A DNA stretch of 64,000 bases from Lachnospiraceae bacterium (GTDB taxonomy: Bacteria > Bacillota > Clostridia > Lachnospirales > Lachnospiraceae), in contig FZRB01000021.1 of the NCBI GenBank assembly GCA_900199595.1, positions 1 through 64,000 of the forward strand, read 5' to 3'. Shown here in pieces: positions 9,246 to 17,500 of the stretch. Positions within the stretch are counted from its first letter, which is position 1. Every line of letters starts with the position of its first letter. The notes under the pieces were generated by a model. It made no database searches, was not told the origin of the DNA, and was given only the letters and a program-made list of their open reading frames with translations. A program made the position numbers and the translations under genes.

Positions 9246-9459
9246 CAAAAAAATATTAAACATCCGGAGGTGCCGGTCCCTGTCTTTTGACGCCTAGCCC
9301 AAGGCCAGGTGGGTGATCGCACCCGGTTTTCTGATGTCCACTCAAAGGAGGCATATCATCTGACCGGAGATATAGAAATCCCATTAAGTATATGTAGGTT
9401 CAAAATATACAGGAATTACCGAGCATCCCAGATATTTAATTCGTGTCTTATATAAGATA
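9246..9459 (-). ncRNA. Structured RNA of unidentified class upstream of the BrkB-gltX operon
   Basis: Read on the minus strand. A promoter at 9465-9493 would start RNA near 9459. UUAAAUAUCUGG (genomic 9429-9440) can pair over 12 positions, two of them G-U, with CCGGAUGUUUAA (genomic 9254-9265), which is followed directly by UAUUUUUUU. Inside are a GUAUAU/AUAUAC hairpin with an 11-base loop and a long arm: CCGGUC/GACCGG, then AUGCCU/AGGCGU, topped by GGGUG-CGAU-CACCC. The result is a multi-branched fold with a terminator-like end. It could be a stand-alone RNA (6S- or raiA-like) or a riboswitch leader for the downstream operon. I do not recognise the class. Confidence 0.5.
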
Positions 9460-9464
9460 CCCTA

Positions 9465-9493
9465 ATTATAGCTGTTTGGTTTACATATTGCAA
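9465..9493 (-). promoter_or_regulatory. Sigma-A promoter of the structured RNA
   Basis: On the minus strand, TTGCAA (9488-9493), a 17-base spacer and TATAAT (9465-9470). This is the best promoter in the 340-base gap between the divergent BrkB-like and LCP genes. Confidence 0.7.
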
Positions 9494-9501
9494 CAAAAAT
9501 C

Positions 9502-9535
9502 TTGTAATTAGAGGTTTAATCGTTTATCATAAACG
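9502..9535 (+). promoter_or_regulatory. Candidate LCP promoter overlapped by a palindrome
   Basis: TTGTAA (9502-9507), 17-base spacer and TATCAT (9525-9530). A perfect 15-base dyad CGTTTATCATAAACG (9521-9535) covers the -10, which would suit a repressor operator. The predicted leader is about 65 bases. Confidence 0.45.
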
Positions 9536-9603
9536 GGATGATGTCGCTATGAACACTAAAAGAACATCATTTTTAATAAATTCCCTATACAGAGAGGTAT
9601 TAT

Positions 9604-10767
9604 ATGAGTACATATGATGACGATATAGATATATATGAAAAGCCAACCGGAGGCAAGAAGAGAAAAAGAAGAAAAGGTATGAGCTCTGCCGGGAAATGGG
9701 GTATAGCTCTTTTGCTTGAGCTTATTATCATAACGCTGATGGGATATGGTGTATTCAGGATTTACCTGCATGATAAATATCAGAAGTTTGATCATGTGGA
9801 TGATCTTTCAGAGGAAGAACTGAAGGTCAATGAAGGCGCTAACGAAGATATGAAGGGATATACCAATATCGCTTTATTTGGTATAGATGCAAGAGATAAT
9901 TCTCTGGGCAAAGGTAACAGAAGTGATGCTATCATGGTTGCCAGTATAAATAACGAAACAAAGGATATACGTATAGTATCCATTTACCGTGATACGCTTG
10001 CAGAGGTTATGAAGGATGATGGCAGCTCGGTAACAACAAAGATAAATGCGGCCTATGCTTATGGCGGTCCAGAGCTTGCTATCCAGACAATTAACAGAAA
10101 TTATGATCTTGATGTATCAGAATATGTAACTCTTAACTGGGAAGGCCTTACCAGAGCTATTGATTCTCTGGGTGGAGTTGTGGTTCACGTTGAAGAGAAT
10201 GAGCTTTCGACGCTGAATGGTGTGCTTGCAGAACAGATACAGGTAAATGGAATTAATTCAGACGGTGTTTATGAAACAGGATATGTTACGCTTAATGGAG
10301 CGCAGGCAACAGCTTATGCACGAATCAGAAGCACCGATCAGGGTGATATAACAAGAACAGAGCGTCAGCGTGAGGTTATTCAGGCTATGCTGTCAAAGGC
10401 TAAGTCATCGGATCTTAAGACACTTAACAATATCATAGATGAGGTATTTCCTTATGTTGGTACCTCCATCACAGAACAACAGGTTCTGGAACTTGTTTCA
10501 GGAGTAATGTCTTATAATCTTGACAGAACCATAGGTTTTCCAATTAAATTCAGTTTCTATTCAACCTCTCAGAAGGGTTCATGCATAGCACCGGTTGATC
10601 TGAATGAGAATGTAAAGACTATGCAGGAATTTCTTTTTGGAACTACAAATTATGAGCCGACTTCGACTGTAAGAGATATAAGCGACAGAATAACCGAAGA
10701 AACCGGCTGCAAGAGTGAGGGGGCAATTCCTGTTCCTGAGGCACCGGCTGAAGAAAATGGTGATTGA
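9604..10767 (+). CDS. LytR-CpsA-Psr (LCP) family protein
   Basis: LCP enzymes attach teichoic acids or other glycopolymers to peptidoglycan, outside the membrane. Layout: a short acidic then Lys/Arg-rich cytoplasmic N-terminus, one transmembrane helix (about residues 38-56) and an extracellular LCP domain. Family motifs seen are NIALFGIDARDN, RSDAIMVASIN, IRIVSIYRDT, KINAAYAYGG, VTLNWEGLTRAIDSLGGV and YARIRSTDQGDITRTERQREV, which include the conserved Arg and Asp residues of the phosphotransferase pocket. At 387 residues it is of usual length. It stands alone with no capsule or teichoic-acid genes beside it, so the polymer is unknown. Confidence 0.93.
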   Translation: MSTYDDDIDIYEKPTGGKKRKRRKGMSSAGKWGIALLLELIIITLMGYGVFRIYLHDKYQKFDHVDDLSEEELKVNEGANEDMKGYTNIALFGIDARDNSLGKGNRSDAIMVASINNETKDIRIVSIYRDTLAEVMKDDGSSVTTKINAAYAYGGPELAIQTINRNYDLDVSEYVTLNWEGLTRAIDSLGGVVVHVEENELSTLNGVLAEQIQVNGINSDGVYETGYVTLNGAQATAYARIRSTDQGDITRTERQREVIQAMLSKAKSSDLKTLNNIIDEVFPYVGTSITEQQVLELVSGVMSYNLDRTIGFPIKFSFYSTSQKGSCIAPVDLNENVKTMQEFLFGTTNYEPTSTVRDISDRITEETGCKSEGAIPVPEAPAEENGD

Positions 10768-10821
10768 TGTTACCATGAACAGTGACAATTGAAAAAAATG
10801 GAAAATGATGTGTAATCTATC

Positions 10822-10851
10822 TTGTAAAAATACTAGATGTTGTGTTATACT
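10822..10851 (+). promoter_or_regulatory. Candidate sigma-A promoter for the 10897 gene
   Basis: TTGTAA (10822-10827), an 18-base spacer and TATACT (10846-10851). The start would be near 10858, followed by a GAGGGG ribosome site before the ATG at 10897. Confidence 0.5.
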
Positions 10852-10896
10852 TTCATAGTTGAATAGTTTAGATTAGTACGAGGGGATATATTAAAG

Positions 10897-12156
10897 ATGA
10901 AAGATTTTATGAAAGCCTTGGGAGAACTACAGCCTGCAACATTGGTGCTTCTTATCTTTGCTGCTGTTTTGCTGTTGCTGCTTCTGGTTCTTATTATAGT
11001 TACAATAAGGGTTCTCAGATCAAAAGATGATGAGGACGAATCTGAAGATGAAGAGGAAAGCACTGAGGATAAGACGGATGAAACCTCTGAGGTAGAGGAT
11101 GAAACTACGAAGATAATAAACGAAGCCGTTCAGTCCGTTGAGGAAACCAGAGCCAAGGTTGAAGCAGAGAAGATAGCCAAGGAAGCTGAAGCTGCAAGAA
11201 AGGCGAAGGAAGACGAGGAAAGAGAAAGCGCCAAGGCAAAGGTTGAAGAGATAGCCAAGTCGGTTAAGGGTGATAAGGAAAACAAAGCTGATAAAGAAGC
11301 TGCAGCTGATCAGGATGAATCAGATGATGATGACTACAGCGAAGATGATACTGAGATAACCAATGAGCTTGATTCTAAAAAGATAGAGGAAGAGCTTTCA
11401 AAATCAGATAAGGGTGACGTTCAGCCTATAGAAGAGGTTGGAGATGCAGCAAGAGACAAGGTTCAGTCTGATGATTATGATGCTGATATGGATAGTGCAT
11501 TTATAGATAAACCGGACGTACCTGCAGGAAAGACTCTTGATGCAACTGAGGAAGCAATTGTAGCAGGTGCTGTTAAGTCAGCAAGAAATGGCGGAAAGGC
11601 AGCTGCAGAGTCCGCAGCAGTGGCTGCAGCGGCAGCTAAGGAGACATCAGAACCTAAGCCAAAGAAGAATCATAAAAAGAAGAAGGCTGCACCAAAGTCT
11701 GAAATCGTTAAACCTTCTGTAGGTGATACAAAGAGCTACTGGTATAACAAGCAGGATGTAGAGGGTCTGGCTCGTAAAGAGGATATGTACTTCAAATGTC
11801 ATTATTTTACAGATCCTGATGATGCACTCCTTGATCTTATCACCGAGATGTATGACTGCGGATATGTTCGTACGGAACAGCTTCAGAGAATTGCATACGG
11901 CATTACATTTAAGTCTCTTGGAATGAAAGAGATACTTCAGTCCGATGCAAATCTTGGCTTCAATAAGGATACAGCAACAAAGGAACCTACTGAAGCAGAT
12001 AAGGAAGAAGTTTACATAAAGTGGTGCGAATATGTGGACAACTTCTTTGAAATAGCAGTTATAGAGGGACCTGAAGAAGTAAAGGATTATATAAAGAAGA
12101 AAATGTACGAATATGGTCGTAAGGATGTTGAAGACCTGATGTACAGTCCTTACTAA
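10897..12156 (+). CDS. Single-pass membrane protein with long charged linker, function unknown
   Basis: A short N-terminus precedes one transmembrane helix (about residues 15-40, Leu/Val-rich). About 230 residues of charged, Asp/Glu/Lys/Ala-rich sequence follow, partly heptad-like around residues 75-130 and therefore possibly coiled coil. After an Ala-rich stretch and a Lys-rich patch comes a globular C-terminus of about 140 residues starting near SYWYNKQDVEGLARKEDMYFKCHYF, with many aromatic and acidic residues. I recognise no family. The layout suggests a membrane-tethered protein holding a cytoplasmic domain away from the membrane. The DHH phosphoesterase gene follows 50 bases later, so the two may form an operon. 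Confidence 0.75.
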   Translation: MKDFMKALGELQPATLVLLIFAAVLLLLLLVLIIVTIRVLRSKDDEDESEDEEESTEDKTDETSEVEDETTKIINEAVQSVEETRAKVEAEKIAKEAEAARKAKEDEERESAKAKVEEIAKSVKGDKENKADKEAAADQDESDDDDYSEDDTEITNELDSKKIEEELSKSDKGDVQPIEEVGDAARDKVQSDDYDADMDSAFIDKPDVPAGKTLDATEEAIVAGAVKSARNGGKAAAESAAVAAAAAKETSEPKPKKNHKKKKAAPKSEIVKPSVGDTKSYWYNKQDVEGLARKEDMYFKCHYFTDPDDALLDLITEMYDCGYVRTEQLQRIAYGITFKSLGMKEILQSDANLGFNKDTATKEPTEADKEEVYIKWCEYVDNFFEIAVIEGPEEVKDYIKKKMYEYGRKDVEDLMYSPY

Positions 12157-12206
12157 AGGCGGTTGTTCTTATGCGAAGAGAGGAATCTCTTTCAAGAGGA
12201 AAACAG

Positions 12207-13706
12207 ATGAAATTAAGCGAACTTTTAAGTTTTAATAATATAATTATTCAATGCCATGATAATCCGGATGCTGACGCGCTCGCATCCGGATATGCGCTTT
12301 TCTGGTACCTGAAAAGGATGGGAAAAGAACCGAAATTTATATACAGAGGAGTAAAAAGGGTCAATAAGAGCAACCTTCTTATCATGATGGGTGAACTGCA
12401 GGTTCCCGTAAGCTATGAACCTGATTTTAATGAAAAGCCTGAGCTTCTCGTTCTTGTTGACTGTCAGTATGGACAGAAAAATGTAACTGTAGGTGAAGCG
12501 GAAACTATAGCAGTTATCGATCATCATCAGATAGCCACAGAACTTCCTGAGCTGTGTGAGGTAAGGAGCAATATCGGAAGCTGCGCTACAGTTATCTGGG
12601 ATATGCTTCGTGACGAAGGACAGGATAAAGGCCTGACTAAAGAGCTGGGTACTGCGCTTTATTATGGACTTTTTACAGATACAAACAGGCTGACTGAGAT
12701 ATCACATCCGCTGGATCGTGATATGATAGATTCGGTTCCGGTAAACAAATCTCTGATAAAAGAGATGAGCAATTCCAACATTTCCCTTGAAGAGCTGAGA
12801 ATCACCGGAACAGCTATTATGGAAAGTGAATACAGTATAGATCATAGATTTCTTGTTATCCAGGCAAAGCCTTGTGATCCAATCATACTCGGTGTTATGA
12901 GCGATTTTTCCATGGAGACCGAAAATGTAGATGTTTGTGTTGCATTTTATGAAAGCCCCCAGGAGGTAAAATTCTCTGTGAGAAGCTGCTCCAAGGAGGT
13001 TCACGCCGATGAAGTGGCTGATTATATATCAGAGGGCTTTGGCGGTGGCGGCGGCCATCTGTATAAAGCTGGAGGAATTCTGTGGCCTGATAAGCTGAGC
13101 CTCATCAATGATGGAGAAGCTGATTTTTCCAGAAGATTTATTCAGGACCGCATGAATTCATATTTTGAAAGATATGAGGTTATATATGCAGCTACGACAG
13201 AGATGGACAGAGAGGGAATGAAGCTGTATGCAAAAAGACCCCAGCATATGGGTGTTGTAAAGCTGACAGATATATTTGAATCAGGTGAAAATGTTGAGAT
13301 AAGGACTCTTGAGGGAGACGTCTCTGTTCGGATAGATGATGATGTATGGCTTATGATAGGAATTGAGGGAGAGGTATATCCGATCAATAAAGAAAAGCTT
13401 ATGAAAAGCTACACAATTACCGATGAACCGTACCGGACATCTTTTGAATATGATCCTACTATAAAGAATATACGTACAGGTGAAAAGAAGAATGTATTAG
13501 CCTACGCGAAGGACGTAATAAGCAGCGGCGGTTCAAAGATATATGCGAAGCCTTTGGACAAGTATGTAAAGCTATTTACTGCCTGGGATGAGGAGAAATA
13601 CTACAGCGGACAGCCGGGCGACTTCATCGCTATGCGCGAAGACGACGCCCATGATTTCTACATCATCCGAAGACGTTTGTTTGACAAACTGTACAGTGAG
13701 CTGTAG
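12207..13706 (+). CDS. DHH-family phosphoesterase (NrnA-like) with C-terminal extension
   Basis: Likely a Mn-dependent nanoRNase, pAp phosphatase or cyclic-dinucleotide hydrolase. Motifs: QCHDNPDADALASG (metal ligands), LVDCQYG, AVIDHHQ (the DHH motif) and the DHHA1 substrate motif GFGGGGGHLYKAGG near residue 280. NrnA proteins are about 320 residues; this one is 499, with about 200 extra C-terminal residues I cannot assign. The ATG at 12207 has an AGAGGA ribosome site; an in-frame ATG at 12171 is the alternative. It is convergent with the TIR-protein gene, only 22 bases away and with no hairpin between them. Whether the substrate is oligoRNA, pAp or a linear dinucleotide cannot be read from the sequence. 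Confidence 0.88.
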   Translation: MKLSELLSFNNIIIQCHDNPDADALASGYALFWYLKRMGKEPKFIYRGVKRVNKSNLLIMMGELQVPVSYEPDFNEKPELLVLVDCQYGQKNVTVGEAETIAVIDHHQIATELPELCEVRSNIGSCATVIWDMLRDEGQDKGLTKELGTALYYGLFTDTNRLTEISHPLDRDMIDSVPVNKSLIKEMSNSNISLEELRITGTAIMESEYSIDHRFLVIQAKPCDPIILGVMSDFSMETENVDVCVAFYESPQEVKFSVRSCSKEVHADEVADYISEGFGGGGGHLYKAGGILWPDKLSLINDGEADFSRRFIQDRMNSYFERYEVIYAATTEMDREGMKLYAKRPQHMGVVKLTDIFESGENVEIRTLEGDVSVRIDDDVWLMIGIEGEVYPINKEKLMKSYTITDEPYRTSFEYDPTIKNIRTGEKKNVLAYAKDVISSGGSKIYAKPLDKYVKLFTAWDEEKYYSGQPGDFIAMREDDAHDFYIIRRRLFDKLYSEL

Positions 13707-13728
13707 ATAAATAATATAAACCTTCCTA

Positions 13729-16700
13729 TCAGTCACCGTACTCGATTCCGTATTCGGATTTCTGTTGATCAGTAAGCTCAGAGTCATGTAACATGCTCTG
13801 GGCTTTTTCAATTAATTCATCCAGAGAATACCTCTTATAATATCCCAGCTGATAATCTTCAGGACCATTAGCCCAAATAGTTATGAATCTGTCAGATCCT
13901 TCATGATATCCGAGAGAATTTCCTACACAGTAATATTCAATCCAGTTATCTGTATCAACAACTAGAGTGGAGCTTCCAACCTGGAGATACATGCATTCAG
14001 AAGCTTCATCATAGTTTATAGTTATGTCATTATAGAGTAAATCATTTTTCAGACTCTTGTCCAGGACAGTACTACCGAGAAATGCGCCATCAGGGATACT
14101 ATATCTCTGAAGGGTTGCATCTTCGCCGATGACAAGTAACATTTTTTGTTTTTTGGTACTGAAGTAGCCTATTCCAAGAGGCAGACCATTTGCTGTAGGA
14201 ATCCTCGAAACAATATTCCCATCAGTGTCAATAAGAATAACCTGAGTACTGTCTGAAACAGCAAACAGACCGGCATCCTCAAGGGCAGTACAGTATTCTA
14301 CTTGTCGCCATTCTTCAGGAACTACTACTTTAGTATTTTCCTTTGTTTTCATATTAAGTACAAAGCAGGAGGATTTGCTATGATATAAAACCACGTCTTT
14401 ACCCGGCATATAAAAATACTTATTATATAATACACTGCTCATTCCTTCTGTTGCTTCTGCTTCATCCTCTAAAAGTGAATATTCAGAGGTTTCTTTGGTT
14501 TTTATATTATAAACAAACATCGCAGGTTCAAAATCATCATTATTTGAAAAATAAGATATAGAGTCTATATCAAACATAGGAACCGATGTACCTATATATT
14601 TGTCTGTGAATGTTGTTTCGGAGAGCTTTCCGGTTTCAAGATCGATATCCGCAAGTTTCTGTTCATCATTAAAATAGGTAATAAATAACTTCTTATCATA
14701 GACTCCGAGGATTGAATTTGATGAAAGACTATCCGGATCCATCGGATAGGAAACACTTCTGTAATTATCACCATTTAATTCAGTTAAAATAAGCTTGTCA
14801 TATGAAGAAGTAGAATATACAAGTAAGCTGTCATCCATATAATTATCATAAGGATATCCGGAAAGTGTAACGTCACCGTTATCTATAGCAACCCAGCTAT
14901 CGTCATACATTTCGCTGGAATAGCTTATGATTTCGTTGGAAACGCTCTGTTGTAAACATATTACTCCGTTTTCAACCTCAGCCTGCTGCAGATCATCAAC
15001 AAAATACTTGTTGCAATATATGGAGTTCTGTCCATCCGAAAACTGCGGAATGGATATATAGCCGCTTTCGGTGATAAAGCATGGGATGTCACCCTTTGCG
15101 CTTTTGTATGCATAAATGATAGAATCATTCAGGTCTCCACTGTAAATATCTTTTCCATTCTTAATATCTATAGCCTTAAAGCAGTTACCATTATAAAAAA
15201 CGAGGCTGCCGGATTCTTCAAAATACATGAATCCATCATTATTGGCGGGTTCGTTGCTTATAAGCTCGTTTGTCCATTCCTCTTTCATATCCTTTATGGA
15301 AATATATTTGATAATGCTCTTACTATCACTGAGAATCTTGATATTGCCCATTGACATATTCTGTTCATCACCGAAAACAGAGCATGAAACAGCAAAATGG
15401 TCATTATCTGTCCATTGGATTTTCGATATATAATCAGCTTTTTGCTCTAGGAATTTAGGGGAACCGGAACCAATATCAGTGTATCCGACATAATATCCTT
15501 CAGTTATTTTGGTCGCTGAAAATGCTATTTTGGATTCATCCGGAGAAAGCTTTATATTATGAATATATACATCTTCACCTAAGTAATTTGAAGGGAGCTC
15601 ATAGAGATCCTGAAGAGACCCATTTTTGTAGTTTAGAGAAAGCAGCTTATTATTGTTAAGAGGTATATATATATTTTCTTCACCAATGATGATGTCGTTG
15701 TAGTCCGGTGATTCTTCTCCCATATCATAGGACCATGATTCCTGTTGATTTTCGGGATTAAAGCATTTAACGATGCTGTTTTCATCTGTAGTTATGTAAA
15801 CTACAGTATCATTTGGAAGAAATGTAATGTTTTGGAAAAATGAATAAGAGGGAGCCTTGTAAGTCAGCAGCTGCTCGTGAGTCTGAAGATTCCAGACAGA
15901 TATATTATTGTTGTAATCACTGGCAGCAAGATACTTGCCGTTTGGTGAAACGGTAAAATCATTTATGGTGCTTAACATACTGTAGTTGCAGTCTATATCA
16001 ATGTTTGAATTAGCTTTGCCGACGTAAGCATAGGTTGATCTGGCAAGAGCGCGGACGGCCTCGGAGATTACAGGACGCGGATCCTTTTCGTCCTTTGGAA
16101 GAGCGGCAAGAGCCAGCTGCAGCGCGGTTAGTCTGCGCTGGTTATCCATAAGATTTTCGGACTCCTTTGCCAGATACCGGGACTGATTTTTAAGAGCATT
16201 TATATAATTATTTTGGATAACCCTTCTGCTGTGAAACATATAGATTCCGAAAGCAGCCAAAACAGCGGTAAGTGCAGCAAATATATACATCGTCTGACGT
16301 ATCTTGTACTGACGCTGACGATTGATCAGATCATCATAAGAACAGCCTATGAGTGCAGATACCAGACGCGGAAGCTCCTGTCTTTTGGCCTGACTCTTTG
16401 GCATTCGGCAGTCACAGGAAAGTGGCTCAATAGCTATTGTTATTTTCTGAGGATTACCTTCGGTGTCATAGACGGTCTTTTCATCCTGTAAAAGAACCTG
16501 AGGTATGACATCATTTGGCTCGCCGTCAACAAGGACAGTAAGCACCTGTTTCTTGGAATGAGTTCTCAGAAAGAATTCAATTTCTCTTGAAACCCATATG
16601 GATTCTTTGGTTTTAGTCGAACATATGACAATGAGATAATCTGAATTATTCAGGGCATCTGATATAGTCTCGGTAAGATCACTTGTGATAGGCAGTTCAT

Positions 16701-16860
16701 TTTTGTCGCGAAATATACGGTTTATCTTTTTAATCCCGGTTGACTTTTGAATCTTAGAAGGTATCTTATAATGCTCCAGCCCACTCTGAATCATATCAGC
16801 TATCCGGCTGTCCTTTGCCTCGTGTTTATATGATATAAATGCGTTGTAATGAATACTCAT
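13729..16860 (-). CDS. TIR-transmembrane-beta-propeller protein
   Basis: A 1043-residue protein starting MSIHYNAFISYKHEAKD. The ATG at 16860 has GGAGGG 5 bases upstream; an in-frame ATG at 16962 lies within the promoter and is rejected. Residues 1-170 are a TIR domain with the IFRDKNELP box and ESIWVSREIEFF, placing W89 and E93 where TIR NADases carry the catalytic glutamate. One transmembrane helix follows (about 191-209), then a linker with the TALQLALAALP motif seen in bacterial TIR/WD40 proteins, and about 780 residues of degenerate propeller blades (for example FTVSPNGKYLAASDYNNNISVWNL). The layout implies an extracytoplasmic propeller and an intracellular TIR domain. It could be a signalling or anti-phage effector. 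It stands alone, with no defence partners nearby. Confidence 0.85.
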   Translation of the reverse strand: MSIHYNAFISYKHEAKDSRIADMIQSGLEHYKIPSKIQKSTGIKKINRIFRDKNELPITSDLTETISDALNNSDYLIVICSTKTKESIWVSREIEFFLRTHSKKQVLTVLVDGEPNDVIPQVLLQDEKTVYDTEGNPQKITIAIEPLSCDCRMPKSQAKRQELPRLVSALIGCSYDDLINRQRQYKIRQTMYIFAALTAVLAAFGIYMFHSRRVIQNNYINALKNQSRYLAKESENLMDNQRRLTALQLALAALPKDEKDPRPVISEAVRALARSTYAYVGKANSNIDIDCNYSMLSTINDFTVSPNGKYLAASDYNNNISVWNLQTHEQLLTYKAPSYSFFQNITFLPNDTVVYITTDENSIVKCFNPENQQESWSYDMGEESPDYNDIIIGEENIYIPLNNNKLLSLNYKNGSLQDLYELPSNYLGEDVYIHNIKLSPDESKIAFSATKITEGYYVGYTDIGSGSPKFLEQKADYISKIQWTDNDHFAVSCSVFGDEQNMSMGNIKILSDSKSIIKYISIKDMKEEWTNELISNEPANNDGFMYFEESGSLVFYNGNCFKAIDIKNGKDIYSGDLNDSIIYAYKSAKGDIPCFITESGYISIPQFSDGQNSIYCNKYFVDDLQQAEVENGVICLQQSVSNEIISYSSEMYDDSWVAIDNGDVTLSGYPYDNYMDDSLLVYSTSSYDKLILTELNGDNYRSVSYPMDPDSLSSNSILGVYDKKLFITYFNDEQKLADIDLETGKLSETTFTDKYIGTSVPMFDIDSISYFSNNDDFEPAMFVYNIKTKETSEYSLLEDEAEATEGMSSVLYNKYFYMPGKDVVLYHSKSSCFVLNMKTKENTKVVVPEEWRQVEYCTALEDAGLFAVSDSTQVILIDTDGNIVSRIPTANGLPLGIGYFSTKKQKMLLVIGEDATLQRYSIPDGAFLGSTVLDKSLKNDLLYNDITINYDEASECMYLQVGSSTLVVDTDNWIEYYCVGNSLGYHEGSDRFITIWANGPEDYQLGYYKRYSLDELIEKAQSMLHDSELTDQQKSEYGIEYGD

Positions 16861-16932
16861 TTTTCCCTCCGCGCAGTTGTCGTCTTCGTGAAGATGACTG
16901 AAGAATAATTCTTGATATTGACCAATAATGGG

Positions 16933-16962
16933 ATTATAACACTCTAGGTTAACTCCCTTCAA
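16933..16962 (-). promoter_or_regulatory. Candidate promoter of the TIR gene
   Basis: On the minus strand, TTGAAG (16957-16962), an 18-base spacer and TATAAT (16933-16938). Transcription would start near 16926, leaving about 65 bases of leader before the ATG at 16860. Confidence 0.6.
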
Positions 16963-17008
16963 CTTAAATTGACTCTAAAAAGACTTATAACTCAACTTAA
17001 AAAGCCTC

Positions 17009-17037
17009 TTGACTTTGGGAGATAAAGAATCTATAAT
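17009..17037 (+). promoter_or_regulatory. Sigma-A promoter of the pheS-pheT operon
   Basis: TTGACT (17009-17014), an exact 17-base spacer and TATAAT (17032-17037). It lies directly upstream of the T-box leader. Confidence 0.85.
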
Positions 17038-17043
17038 CGGAAA

Positions 17044-17340
17044 AAGTTGTAAATTAAATATTTTTAAGACTATGATGGTGCATAAAGCTGTTAAGAGTCG
17101 CTTACAGAGAGATGAGGTCATCGGCTGAGAGCCTTGTCAGAAGGATGTAACAGTTATCTTCACACCGGAGTTGCCGGATTGAAAACTATTGATGAGTGGT
17201 TTAGTAGGTCCGGACGTCAGGCGCGTTAAGCCTTTTAAGAGTATATGGATTATCTGATCCATATGAATGCGGGTGGTACCGCGGTTGGAATTAACTGATC
17301 GTCCCGGGATATATGATATATCCCGGGATCTTTTTATATC
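17044..17340 (+). promoter_or_regulatory. T-box leader (tRNA-Phe sensing) of pheST
   Basis: The T-box sequence TGGTACCGCG lies at 17274-17283. Its variable base T matches the discriminator A of tRNA-Phe (TGGT pairs with ACCA). A UUC Phe codon followed by A at 17159-17161 fits the specifier-loop position in stem I, and the AGAGAGATGAGG-like GA motif lies at about 17106-17117. The leader ends in an intrinsic terminator. Uncharged tRNA-Phe should stabilise the antiterminator and raise pheST expression. Confidence 0.95.
17297..17335 (+). terminator. T-box regulated intrinsic terminator
   Basis: TCCCGGGATAT (17302-17312) pairs with ATATCCCGGGA (17318-17328), extended by GATC/GATC and followed by TTTTT (17331-17335). 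It competes with the antiterminator containing the T-box sequence. Confidence 0.9.
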
Positions 17341-17434
17341 ATAAGAAATTGCGAAGCAATTTCCAAAATCACGAAGTGATTTTGAAGCCGCAAAGTGGCT
17401 ATGATATACCGAAGAAAACTGCAAAGCAGTTTTC
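17336..17434. repeat. Multi-hairpin element with RAA triloops
   Basis: Four consecutive hairpins, each with a three-base loop closed by C-G: AAATTGC-GAA-GCAATTT (17346-17362), AAAATCAC-GAA-GTGATTTT (17365-17383), AGCCGC-AAA-GTGGCT (17386-17400) and GAAAACTGC-AAA-GCAGTTTTC (17414-17434). The first three are enclosed by ATATCATA/TATGATAT (17336-17343, 17400-17407). It lies between the T-box terminator and pheS. A related hairpin occurs at 35251. Confidence 0.8.
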
Positions 17435-17500
17435 GAAGGAATAACCTTATATACAGGGCAGACAAAGATTGAAGAATTATTATATGGAGGTCATACCAAT

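Noticed and set aside
9246-9459. T-box, fluoride, SAM or small SRP RNA as identity of the structured RNA
   Set aside because: The required signatures (UGGNACCGCG, the fluoride CUGAUG-CUCCUAC element, the SAM core, the SRP GGAAGGAAGCAG loop) are not present.
16861-16962. In-frame N-terminal extension of the TIR protein from 16962
   Set aside because: It would overlap the predicted promoter, lacks a ribosome site and has no homology; the ATG at 16860 has an ideal GGAGGG.
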